Assembly (NCBI GenBank): GCA_000697335.1
Contig: JNEM01011698.1
Span: 1-34,484 of the forward strand
Origin: Conidiobolus incongruus B7586
Lineage: Eukaryota > Entomophthoromycota > Entomophthoromycetes > Entomophthorales > Conidiobolaceae
Direction of reading: 5' to 3'
DNA length: 34,484 nt
The translations under genes were made by a program, and so were the position numbers. Shown here one piece after another: positions 11,151 to 20,027 of the stretch. Each line of letters begins with the position of its first letter. Position 1 is the first letter of the stretch. Below the pieces are notes generated by a model. The model had not been told where the DNA came from. It did no database searches and saw only the letters and a program-made list of their open reading frames with translations.

Positions 11151-11480
11151 TCAAAATCTTGGTTAAAATATAAAGTGGATTTTTGATTTAACCCAATAAT
11201 TATATTTCAATCTGTTAAAAAAGTTTTATCAATTGTATCATTAAAAATGTAGTTAAAATATAATTAAAATTAAGTTATAAATATAGCCTTCAAATATAAT
11301 ATTTGAATATTATAATTAATGCTAGAGTGGAATCGATCTCAAAACTGTTATTAATATTACCAAAGTAGACTTGATATATTTCAGGTTGAAGTAGGATTGA
11401 GATGATCATCTGAATAATAATATTCATCAAAAGCAAAAATTTCAAAAGACTATATGATAAATTTAATTTCAATTGAATGT
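11151..11480 (-). pseudogene. Probable decayed P450 relic (C-terminal end)
   Basis: On the minus strand the end of this stretch reads KSKIHFIF, a stop, then PRF and a stop (11151-11162 for PRF-stop). This resembles the family ending KPKDLKLNFIPRF-stop, and the DNA can be aligned with small gaps to the end of the pseudogene at 1204-2696. At 11397-11378 the DNA CTCAATCCTACTTCAACCTGA resembles the CCCAATCCTGACACTTTTGATCCTGAA that encodes the PNPxxFxPE motif, at about the right distance from the stop. Near 11470-11447 LNLSYS recalls the NLSIYS strand before it. The heme loop is not recognisable. A 64-codon ATG frame covers part of the area but mixes these pieces and is probably chance. The evidence is weaker than for the 4900 relic. 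Confidence 0.38.
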
Positions 11481-11484
11481 TCAC

Positions 11485-13043
11485 TTAAATATTCAAACTT
11501 TTGTTTTTATATTAAATAATGAAAAATTTCAAAATTTTATTTTAATGTTAATAATTAATGATTGAATATGTAAATTGTAAGTTTTTACTTTAAACTTTAA
11601 TTTTTAAATATTTTTATTAAATTTAAATAATTTTCAATTAATATATATTTATCATAATTTTATAATAATTTTAAAATTTGAAAATAGTGCTTTATTAATA
11701 AAAATTATTAAAATATATTTATTAAAATAGATAAGATTTAAATTTTTTAAATATATAAAGATTATCATATTCTCTTCTCCATTTAATTATCAAATCATAT
11801 ATTAAATAATAATATTCATAAATCCATGTGTAATAGAGCAATAATAATAGAGTATTTATTCCTTTTTTAATGTAATATGACCATTTTAATTAATAGTTCT
11901 ATAGATATTGAGTTCTAAGTTATATTTTAAATCATTATATATATTAACAATATATTGAATAAAACATTAAACTCTATCTTAATATATATTATATTTATTA
12001 AAATATAAATTTCAAAGCGAATTTTAATGATTAATAAAATATATTATTACAAATACGTGTAAATTCAGTTAATTTTACATATTTTATCTGCATTATTTTC
12101 TTATTTGAAAAAAAACTACTTTGTGACTAATCTACTATTAGATATAATACAAGAATTTTGAAAATTAAATAAGTTGAAATAAGTCTTATTCATATTTGTT
12201 TAATAATAAAAGTTATTTAACTCAAAAATGAACTGAAATTTGATATCGTGGTTAACTGAATTTAATAAAGAGAAATAAGAGAAATAAAAGAAATAATACA
12301 ATTTTTGATAATGGCCATTACATATTATTTATCTAACAGTACTTATTAAAATATAAGGACATTGTGTTAAATATGATTGAAACACTCAAAACTTAATAAA
12401 TAATTGATGTTGACTTGAATATAAAAGTGAATTTGTTTATATTTTATCAAAATGAAAATTGTTGAATTTGATCAATAATTTTGGTATTATTTTATAAATC
12501 ATTTTATTATTAATATTATTATCTCTATTGTGATTAAAATGGATAATCAATCAATCTTCATAATTTATTTCAATATTTACTCATTGAAATTTAGTGGTAA
12601 GCCTAATATTCTAAAATATTAGAGCATTTTGTATTATGATATTTATGAATAAAAATATCATTAAGATATTATTAGTATATATATTTTATAAAAATTATCA
12701 TTATAATTCTTTAAATTTTAAAACCTCTAAATAGTGCAAGAGGGATATTCATTTTTATTTAAACTATTTGTTCTATAATATAAAGTAGTTTTATCAAAGC
12801 TGATTTTAAGATACTGCATTAGGAATATTTCCTCTATAAGTTTTATTTATATAAAATTCAAAGTGGTTAAAATATAATTTCTCTCTGCTTAAGCTTTGAA
12901 AACAAAATATGATAAGTTGAAGAAAATAAATTTAAATGTTTTATTTTTGGTAATATTAATGAAATGTTTGTTTTATAATTATATGCTGTTATAATATCAA
13001 GAGTTCATTTGAATTTTAATTTCATCTTAATATTCAAAGAATC
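11485..13043. other. Intergenic AT-rich DNA
   Basis: About 1.5 kb with no supported gene. It is highly AT-rich throughout and has no long tandem repeat. No P450-like words were found between the relic and the 3' end of the next P450. Confidence 0.45.
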
Positions 13044-13054
13044 ATGGTCAGTAC
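13044..13054 (+). repeat. 11-base direct repeat flanking a P450 (copy 1)
   Basis: ATGGTCAGTAC lies four bases beyond the stop codon of the P450 at 13059-14537. An identical copy in the same orientation is at 14572-14582, 34 bases before that gene's ATG. The repeat therefore brackets the gene closely. It may be a scar of the duplication or insertion that placed the gene here, or a coincidence. Confidence 0.4.
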
Positions 13055-13058
13055 TTAA

Positions 13059-14537
13059 TTAGAATCTAGGTATAAAATTCAATTTTAGATCTTTTGCTTT
13101 GGTTAAACCTAATCCAACAATTCTAAGGTTCTCAAAATCTGGATTATCTTCGTGAATTTCAATAGTGAATTTCTGCAATAACATAGCTAAATAGACCTTT
13201 TGTTCCATTAAGCTAAAATTCATACCAATGCACATACGACTACCACCTCCGAATGGGAAGTAGATATCGGTATCGTATTTGCCATTCAAGAATCTCTCGG
13301 GTTCAAATTGCTCGGGGTTTGGATACACTTCAGGATTGTGTTGAGCTCCATAAATTGAAAGATTCACAAGAGTACCTTTGGGAATCACAATGTTTTCATC
13401 GGAGATAGGGAAATCTTCTTCGACTTCGCGTGGGAGAGCCACTACAGCTGGCGACTTTCTCATCACTTCCTTGATAACACAATATAAATAGGTCATATCC
13501 TTTAATTGATCTGCTGTGGGGACTATAAGTTGATCATGGTTTTCGGGAATATTGAGAATGTCGTAAATTTCTTTTCTGAGCTTGTTTTGAACTCGGGGAT
13601 TCTTAGCCAAATGGTACATAGCATAGGATAAAGTATTGGCTGTGGTATCATGTCCAGCAATAAAGAATACATTCAAATTTTCAATCAATTCTTTATCAGT
13701 TAAGGGTTCAAATGGATTGTCTGGATCTTCAATCAACATGGTAGATAGCAAATCTTTACCGTTAGTTTTTCCAAGTTTAATTTCCTTTCTCCTTTGAGCA
13801 ATGATGTCTCCAATAAATTTTTTGAATTCTTCAGAGTTTTGATGCTTTTTAGCTCTTTCACCAAATGGAAAACGCTCTAAAAATGGGAATAAAATGTATA
13901 AGGGATCCACGATCCCACTGAATACGGAATTGTATAGATGATGGTAATGAGAAGCACCCATATGTTTCACAGCTTCGAAGTCAAAACTGAAAATACCTTT
14001 TCCCAAAATATCAAGAGTCATATATTCCATAAGATCAGTAACTGGGAAGGGTTTTTCACCATTTTGGTTGATTCTATCCGACAAGGCATCCAAAGTCTCA
14101 GTAACACAATTAGCAAACATCTCAGGTTGGAATGATTGATGGAAGATGGGATTGGCAGGTCTTCTAAATCTTCTCCAATCGTCGCCATTACTTCTCACAA
14201 TATTCTTTTCACCAGTGAAGTTGACAAGTAGGGAATGAGGGTTATTAATATTGATCTTGGTGAATTGATTGTTTTTACGTAAAACTTGTTTGATGATTTC
14301 AGGTTTCATTGTAGTAAAACTCCAGCGGCCTCGGCTCCATGCGAGTGCATACCCTCTTTTATTCATTTCGGGTGCTAAAACTTCATGATAATGCTCGTGC
14401 ACTGTCTTATTATGACGGATTGACTGAATCATAGACCAAATTGAAATTTTGGGAATATTCTTCAATTGGTCAGGAACTTTTGTTAAATTATAATACACTA
14501 ATATGATTAATAAGATGAATAAAATCAAATATATCAT
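13059..14537 (-). CDS. Cytochrome P450 monooxygenase, group A
   Basis: A complete 492-residue P450. Residues 1-18 are a hydrophobic anchor, followed by the hinge KVPDQLKNIPK (20-30). Landmarks are the C-helix W121/R125 in WRRFR, the I-helix AGHDTT 294-299, ExxR E357/R360, R370 after the K-helix, PERF 413-416 and the heme loop FGGGSRMCIG with C436. The predicted role is an ER monooxygenase needing P450 reductase, substrate unknown. It is the close sister of the P450 at 7406-8884 on the same strand, separated by about 4.2 kb that includes a P450 relic, so the pair looks like a tandem duplication. The differences concentrate in residues 91-106 and 159-165, the first covering the B-C loop that often shapes the substrate pocket. 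The ATG at 14537 is preceded by AAAA. An 11-base direct repeat brackets the gene. No introns. Confidence 0.95.
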   Translation of the reverse strand: MIYLILFILLIILVYYNLTKVPDQLKNIPKISIWSMIQSIRHNKTVHEHYHEVLAPEMNKRGYALAWSRGRWSFTTMKPEIIKQVLRKNNQFTKININNPHSLLVNFTGEKNIVRSNGDDWRRFRRPANPIFHQSFQPEMFANCVTETLDALSDRINQNGEKPFPVTDLMEYMTLDILGKGIFSFDFEAVKHMGASHYHHLYNSVFSGIVDPLYILFPFLERFPFGERAKKHQNSEEFKKFIGDIIAQRRKEIKLGKTNGKDLLSTMLIEDPDNPFEPLTDKELIENLNVFFIAGHDTTANTLSYAMYHLAKNPRVQNKLRKEIYDILNIPENHDQLIVPTADQLKDMTYLYCVIKEVMRKSPAVVALPREVEEDFPISDENIVIPKGTLVNLSIYGAQHNPEVYPNPEQFEPERFLNGKYDTDIYFPFGGGSRMCIGMNFSLMEQKVYLAMLLQKFTIEIHEDNPDFENLRIVGLGLTKAKDLKLNFIPRF

Positions 14538-14571
14538 TTTTGAAAAATTTGCAACTATAATGATAGTTTCA

Positions 14572-14582
14572 ATGGTCAGTAC
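14572..14582 (+). repeat. 11-base direct repeat flanking a P450 (copy 2)
   Basis: The second exact copy of ATGGTCAGTAC, between the ATG and the TATA-like element of the P450 at 13059-14537. The match does not extend further on either side. Confidence 0.4.
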
Positions 14583-14586
14583 CGCT

Positions 14587-14595
14587 CCTTAAATA
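14587..14595 (-). promoter_or_regulatory. TATA-like element of the P450 at 13059-14537
   Basis: On the gene's strand TATTTAAGG starts 58 bases before the ATG. It is a weaker match to TATAAA than the elements of the neighbouring P450 genes, but the distance is similar. Confidence 0.35.
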
Positions 14596-15271
14596 CTTTT
14601 CAAAAGCTTTAGTTTCATATGATGGATTACATTAAGTAATGAGTAAAAATGATTTCATTAATTGATTGAAATTATTTTTCGGGGAACTTAAATTAATTTC
14701 AATTTAAGTGGAAATTTTTTTTAATTTTAATCAAATTAAATAAAAATTCACATTAAAAATGTTCAAATTATAGCCCAAGTTTCTAATATTATTTAAATTA
14801 TATAAATATATTTTAAATAGATATTAACAATATTAAATAGTTTTGGAATATATCATTTATATTTTTATCAATATTTTATATTATGAAGTCATTTATTAAT
14901 ATAAAAAAATTTGCGTATTATCTTTAATAGTCAATGATTGAATAAAAAATAACAATTGAATAAACATTATATTAGTTATATAATATTAATAAAATTGCTA
15001 ATGAATGAATAAAAGTAGGCATTAAAATGAATTAAAAATTTAAATAAAATTTACCATCCATGATTACCCTAATCAATCAAATATATTCTGATTTCATATC
15101 GAAAAATACCGCCTTATAAAATTCTTAGTATCAAAAAATGAGTAATGAAGAAAATTAAAAAAGAAAATTAAAGTAACGGATAAATAGTTTATCCTTTCCA
15201 AATCTTTCAAAAACAAAATTTAGATGAATTAAACAAATTATTAAGATTGTACAAACTAAGGAATAAAGTAT
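14596..15271. other. Intergenic AT-rich DNA before the tRNA gene
   Basis: About 670 bases with no open frame or repeat I can support. It separates the promoter of the leftward P450 from the rightward tRNA gene. Confidence 0.45.
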
Positions 15272-15344
15272 GGGGAATTAGCTCAAATGGTAGAGCGCTC
15301 GCTTAGCATGCGAGAGGCACGGGGATCGATACCCCGATTCTCCA
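15272..15344 (+). tRNA. tRNA-Ala (anticodon AGC)
   Basis: A 73-base gene that folds as a full cloverleaf. The acceptor stem is GGGGAAT (15272-15278) with ATTCTCC (15337-15343), containing one G-U pair, and discriminator A15344. The D-arm is GCTC/GAGC, and the anticodon stem CTCGC/GCGAG encloses loop TTAGCAT with anticodon AGC at 15305-15307. The T-arm is CGGGG/CCCCG with loop ATCGATA. A54 in place of T is usual for eukaryotic tRNA-Ala. No intron and no encoded CCA. The internal A box (TAGCTCAAATGG) and B box (GGGATCGATACCCC) are intact, and TTTT at 15349-15352 can serve as the RNA polymerase III terminator. It decodes GCU, and GCC through inosine. It looks fully functional and sits in the middle of the P450 array. 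Confidence 0.97.
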
Positions 15345-15348
15345 TTTA

Positions 15349-15352
15349 TTTT
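15349..15352 (+). terminator. RNA polymerase III T-tract of tRNA-Ala
   Basis: A run of four T four bases after the discriminator base, within TTTATTTTAAA. Four T is short but commonly sufficient for Pol III. Confidence 0.6.
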
Positions 15353-16119
15353 AAATTTCCAAAATTTATAATTTGTTTAATGACAATTTTGTACCAATAT
15401 TTTTAATAATTATTGAAATTTATATTACCAATATGTGATTTATTATATTAAAGATAGGAATTTATTAAATTTGAATAATTAAAAATTAAATATAATATCA
15501 AATCATATTGTTTTCACATTAATCAATGAAATGTAAAAATTCTTATTAAAATCATATAAACATATATGTGATACAATATATTATAATTATATTATATATT
15601 TTTGCCATTTCTATTTGATAATACACTTTGATATTTATTTTTTTTAGCCAAAATTTAGATCGTGGTTATCGAGTGTTTGAATAATAAATATATTGAAATT
15701 AATATTAAATATTTAAAATCTTATAAAAGCTGAGTGTTGAAATGAAGAAACAATATATGCTTATATAAGTCATATGCTGATATGATAATATCACAATAAA
15801 ATGATAATTATAATGGATCTCTATGTTACTAAATTGATAACATTGGTTGTTGATAGTATTATCCAAATCATATACTCTAAGAAAAAATTAAAAGAATCTT
15901 TAATCAAGTTATAATATACAATCATTATTATAAATAATAATTTTTCAAAATATTTAAAATTAGATATAGAAAAATATCTTGATTATTATAAATTAGATAT
16001 CTTTTTCAAAAATATTTCATCTTTTGTCAAATTTTATCACTTGGTAAAAGGAAGCTTTATTCTTTTTTTAAAAGTGATTTTAAATAGAATAATGAAAATA
16101 AATTTATTTGAATGTATTA
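15353..16119. other. Intergenic AT-rich DNA
   Basis: About 770 bases after the tRNA gene; no gene, fold or repeat that I can support. Confidence 0.45.
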
Positions 16120-16345
16120 TTCGGGGTAAATTGATGCGGATATTTTAACGCCTAGCCCCAAGAGCTTGTGATATTCTACAAATTCCATATTATAAGCCTC
16201 TTTTTAATAAGGTTGATATGTTTAAACCATTAGATTTTACTCTTTCTTTTATATTTTACTAACCTCTTTGGCCATTTGTCTAAAATTCTGTACCCTTTTA
16301 AGTGATTCCTTCCAATCTGTGAGTTTACTCCTATGTCATAAATTT
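16120..16345 (-). other. Coding-like island, unidentified
   Basis: This stretch is richer in G+C than its flanks. On the minus strand two open pieces share one reading frame, separated by a few stops. The first (about 16330-16250) includes DWKESLKRVQNFRQMAKEVSK, which looks like an amphipathic helix. The second (about 16190-16120) reads MEFVEYHKLLGLGVKISASI and then a TAA. The region between them starts near GTAAAATA and ends with TTATTAAAAAG, so it might be a small intron, or the whole could be a decayed exon. No family is recognised and no P450 words are present. Confidence 0.3.
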
Positions 16346-17015
16346 ATAATCACATTTATAAGAGATCAAATAAGAAAAAATATATATAATATTGTTGAAA
16401 AAATATTTTGAATTTTCATATTTTATTATTACTATATATTAATTTTCTAGTCAATTGTCAACTTTATTCAACTTTAAGTTTTTAATAAGATATAGTTAGA
16501 GTATAAATTTGTTAAATAACAAAATACAATATTATCAAAATTTATAATTGATGTAATTTGAATTAATTTCTCAAAGATTAATTTAAGTTCTAAATATTCT
16601 TCAAAGTTTTAATACAGTGTGATAGAATTGAGTTTAACAATTATAATTTTAAATTATATTTGCTTGACATTAATATTTCTTTTTATAAATTGTTATTTAG
16701 AGTATTTTTTATATTCAAAATATTTTGGTTTAATAATATTAAAACTTTTCGAAATTTTTCTATTTTAATTTGTTTAATTAATCACTCTTAAAAAGATAGA
16801 CACTTAATGTCATAATTTAAAAAATAAATAATTAACACAAAATAATCATTTTTAAATTTTCTATAGATTCTTATAATTTGTCAATAATTATATTTTATAG
16901 TATATTACTTATACTATAACTTAATAGCCAAAATTTTCGTATTATAGTGATTTTTAAGAATTCTATATCAAATAAACTTATAATTAAATAGGGGATATGT
17001 AAATAAATTAAAGCA
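16346..17015. other. Intergenic AT-rich DNA
   Basis: About 670 bases of AT-rich DNA up to the upstream region of the next P450. Nothing recognisable was seen. Confidence 0.45.
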
Positions 17016-17036
17016 TGACGTAAGAGGAACCAAATT
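17016..17036 (+). promoter_or_regulatory. Possible upstream regulatory words of the P450 at 17173
   Basis: TGACGTAA at 17016-17023 matches the binding word of CREB/ATF-type bZIP factors, and CpG is rare in this DNA. GGAACCAAATT follows at 17026-17036, and an identical 11-mer lies upstream of the sister P450 (21621-21631, opposite orientation relative to its gene). A regulatory role is inferred, not shown. Confidence 0.3.
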
Positions 17037-17122
17037 GATAATATCTAATCAATATTTCATTTGATACATTTCAATTGTTCATTAAAAAAATTTAATTTTC
17101 AAGGAGTATTAAAATGAAAATT

Positions 17123-17130
17123 TATATATA
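17123..17130 (+). promoter_or_regulatory. TATA box of the P450 at 17173
   Basis: TATATATA begins 50 bases before the ATG at 17173. A second ATG at 17163, out of frame with the gene, opens an 18-codon frame ending at 17219. If transcription starts where the TATA predicts, this ATG could be in the leader and reduce translation. Confidence 0.5.
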
Positions 17131-17172
17131 TTTTAGGGAATAGTAATTAAGTTACTTCAAAGATGAAAAAAA

Positions 17173-18660
17173 ATGTTGAAATTAATATTTTTAAGTGTAA
17201 TTATAGGTATTGGTATTAAAATCTATAACTTTTTTAAAGTACCCAAAAACTTTCAAAATATTCCTAAAATTTCCATTGGATCTTTAATCGGTTCGGTGCG
17301 TAAGGGGCTGCTGACAGAGGATCATTATAATCAAGTCATTAATCCAGAATTGCGGAAGCGCGGTTATGCTGTGCGATGGATTCGAGGTAAATGGGGTGTA
17401 CTGGTTGCAAAACCCGAAATTGTTAAAGATCTCTTCCGCAATACCAATCAATTCGCTAAATTTGTAAGTAAGAACGAGACTGGACTATTCTTCAAGTTTA
17501 TAGGAGGTCAGAATATTTTAAACTGCAATGGTGATTATGCAAAACGAATGAAAAAACTTGCTAACCCTATCTTTCGCAAATCGTTCCAGCCTGATATGTT
17601 TGTAGAATGCATTGAGGAGACTTTGGACGCGTTTGACAAGAGAGTTGAAGAAAGTGGAGGTGATCCTATTCCTGTGTGTGATTTAATGGAGTTTATGACT
17701 TTAGATATTTTTGGCAAGGGAATATTTAGTCACAATTTCGAAGCTGTAAAGAGTTTGGGATCTTCTGACTACTATATCCTTTATTCAGCTATTATTAAGC
17801 AGATATCCAAACCCATTTATTTCTTCTTCCCATTCTTAGAAAACTTTCCAAATAAGGCAAGAGCCAAAGCACATGAAGATGTAGCCAAATTCAATCAGTT
17901 TATTCAAGGGTTAATTGATCAAAGAAGAGAAGATCTCAGAGCTAACCAGTTCGCAGAATCCAAAGATTTATTATCTGCAATGTTACGGGAAGATTCTGAC
18001 AATCCTCTAGAACCTTTGACAGATAAAGAATTAGTTCAAAATCTGAATTTGCTATATATCGCTGGCCACGACACTACTGCTAACACTTTATCCTTTACTA
18101 TGTACTACCTATCCAGATATCCAGAAGTTCAAGATAAATTAAGAAAAGAGATCTATGATATTTTAGAAATCCCTTCAACTAGCAACAAACCAGTGATTCC
18201 CACATCTGAACAAATCAAAAGGATGGATTATTTATCTTGCGTGATTAAAGAAGTGATGCGAATGTGGCCAGCTATCATTCAAGTCAATAGAGAATTAAAG
18301 GAAGATTACCAGATTCCAGGCGATGACGTCATCTTACCCAAAGGCACAACTGTTGCTTTATCAATTTACTCAATTCAAAGAGATCCCAAAATCTATCCCA
18401 ATCCTGACACTTTTGATCCTGAACGCTTTTTAAATGGTAAGTATGATACCGATATCTATATGCCATTTGGAGGCGGTAGTCGAATGTGTATCGGTATGAA
18501 TTTCAGTTTGATGGAAATGAAAGTGTACTTGATTATGCTATTACAGAAATTCATACTCGGTATGCATGAGGATAATCCAGATTATAGCAAGTTTAGAGTT
18601 AAAGGTTTTCCTTTGCCACGTCCTAAAGATCTTAAATTGAACTTCGTTCCAAGGGTTTGA
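17173..18660 (+). CDS. Cytochrome P450, group B, with an altered C-helix
   Basis: A complete 495-residue P450 on the strand opposite to its neighbours. It has a hydrophobic anchor (2-16), the hinge KVPKNFQNIPK (22-32), the I-helix AGHDTT at 297-302, ExxR E360/R363, the following Arg R373, PERF, and the heme loop FGGGSRMCIG at 432-441 with C439. The odd point is the C-helix. Relatives have NGDDWKRLRKPANP, but here it is NGDYAKRMKKLANP, so the conserved Trp is A123 and the conserved Arg is K127; both normally contact a heme propionate. HQ of HQSFQP is also RK. The frame is otherwise clean, so the protein may be functional but divergent, or in early decay. The closest relative is the P450 at 20028-21509, in inverted tail-to-tail orientation. 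It ends in TGA, while the other intact genes end in TAA. No introns. Confidence 0.93.
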   Translation: MLKLIFLSVIIGIGIKIYNFFKVPKNFQNIPKISIGSLIGSVRKGLLTEDHYNQVINPELRKRGYAVRWIRGKWGVLVAKPEIVKDLFRNTNQFAKFVSKNETGLFFKFIGGQNILNCNGDYAKRMKKLANPIFRKSFQPDMFVECIEETLDAFDKRVEESGGDPIPVCDLMEFMTLDIFGKGIFSHNFEAVKSLGSSDYYILYSAIIKQISKPIYFFFPFLENFPNKARAKAHEDVAKFNQFIQGLIDQRREDLRANQFAESKDLLSAMLREDSDNPLEPLTDKELVQNLNLLYIAGHDTTANTLSFTMYYLSRYPEVQDKLRKEIYDILEIPSTSNKPVIPTSEQIKRMDYLSCVIKEVMRMWPAIIQVNRELKEDYQIPGDDVILPKGTTVALSIYSIQRDPKIYPNPDTFDPERFLNGKYDTDIYMPFGGGSRMCIGMNFSLMEMKVYLIMLLQKFILGMHEDNPDYSKFRVKGFPLPRPKDLKLNFVPRV

Positions 18661-20027
18661 AATGTAAAAGCAATATATTGTCAATGATTGTAAGAACAGA
18701 TCATTATAATGAACCACATATAGTCTTGTATTTTAACATCGCTATTGTTCAAGTTATACCATCCATTAAAAACCATTTTATTTTTTAATGAAATATCCTC
18801 AATATTTTAATTTTCATATCCAGTCATATCTAAATTTTTAGTAATGGATAATTTGAGGGTTATAATCAATTTTTAATTATGAACTATCAATTTAACTGGA
18901 TTAAGTTCTTGAAAATAATCTCAGATATATTGATCAAAGTTCAATATAAATTTTTAAATCCTTTCACATCTCTATTAAATGATTTCTAACAACTGTTCTT
19001 TAAGTAATTTCGCGGCAAATATCCTAAATATCTTCTACCACTAATTCTCATCCTGATATTTCTATATAAGATTATTTAAAACCATTCAGATACTTGACTA
19101 TTGATAACTGTAATTCATTTCATCAACATCAAAGTGTATAGTATTATATTAATTATTACAATCATAATCTGTACTTTTTAAATTATAATGACCTTGCTCT
19201 AAATTAAATTGTATTTTCGTGTTAATTCAATATTGATTCATAAATATTCTTCCATACCAACGCCTTTAATATGTAGAATTAATTTGATCACTAGTCTATT
19301 TTTATCACATAAATCCAATTTGTTCGAATATTCGAAATATAAAATTCAATTAAATATTTTTATTAGTATTTGTTTAATATGAATTTTGTATTTTTTATAA
19401 AAACTTTCCTCCTATATGAATTTTATGTTAAAACCAATATTATTACTTTATTCATTTTTATAAATTTCAATAAAAAAATATTCAATATCATAATTATTTA
19501 ATAGTTTTATTAAAAGCCAATTTTTATACACTTTTAAATTAATTTATACTATATAAAATAAACGTTGTATAAAGGATAAACTTGAATCCGATAAATATAA
19601 TAAAAATATATTCAGTTATTATAAAATTGGATAAAATTTTAAAAAATATATATTATTTGAAATGAATTTGAGTTGAATAATTCAATATTTTGCGCAAATC
19701 ATATATTAGCATATTAAATAATTGATACTAATAATAGAATTATAATTTCAAATAAATTTGATATTTTTATTAAAATACTACCAGTTGTTAAAAAAACAAG
19801 TTTTTTACAATATTGATATTAGATAATATCTAATCAATTCTATGATTAAAATTTTAATTAAGAGATTGATATACTGATATATAATCTAGTTTTGATCCAA
19901 TCTTCACAATTCAATAAAGGATAAACTCTAAAATTCATCAAAATAATCAAGCAAATGACTTTTATTGATTTTCTTTGATTAGTTATTAAGTATTGTATAC
20001 TTTTGAACCATATAATATTTAAAGATA
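18661..20027. other. Spacer between convergent P450 genes
   Basis: About 1.37 kb between the stop codons of two tail-to-tail sister P450 genes. No gene is supported. A 19-codon open piece near 18995-19055 on the minus strand is slightly G+C-richer but unrecognised. I saw no terminal repeats of an inserted element. Confidence 0.45.
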
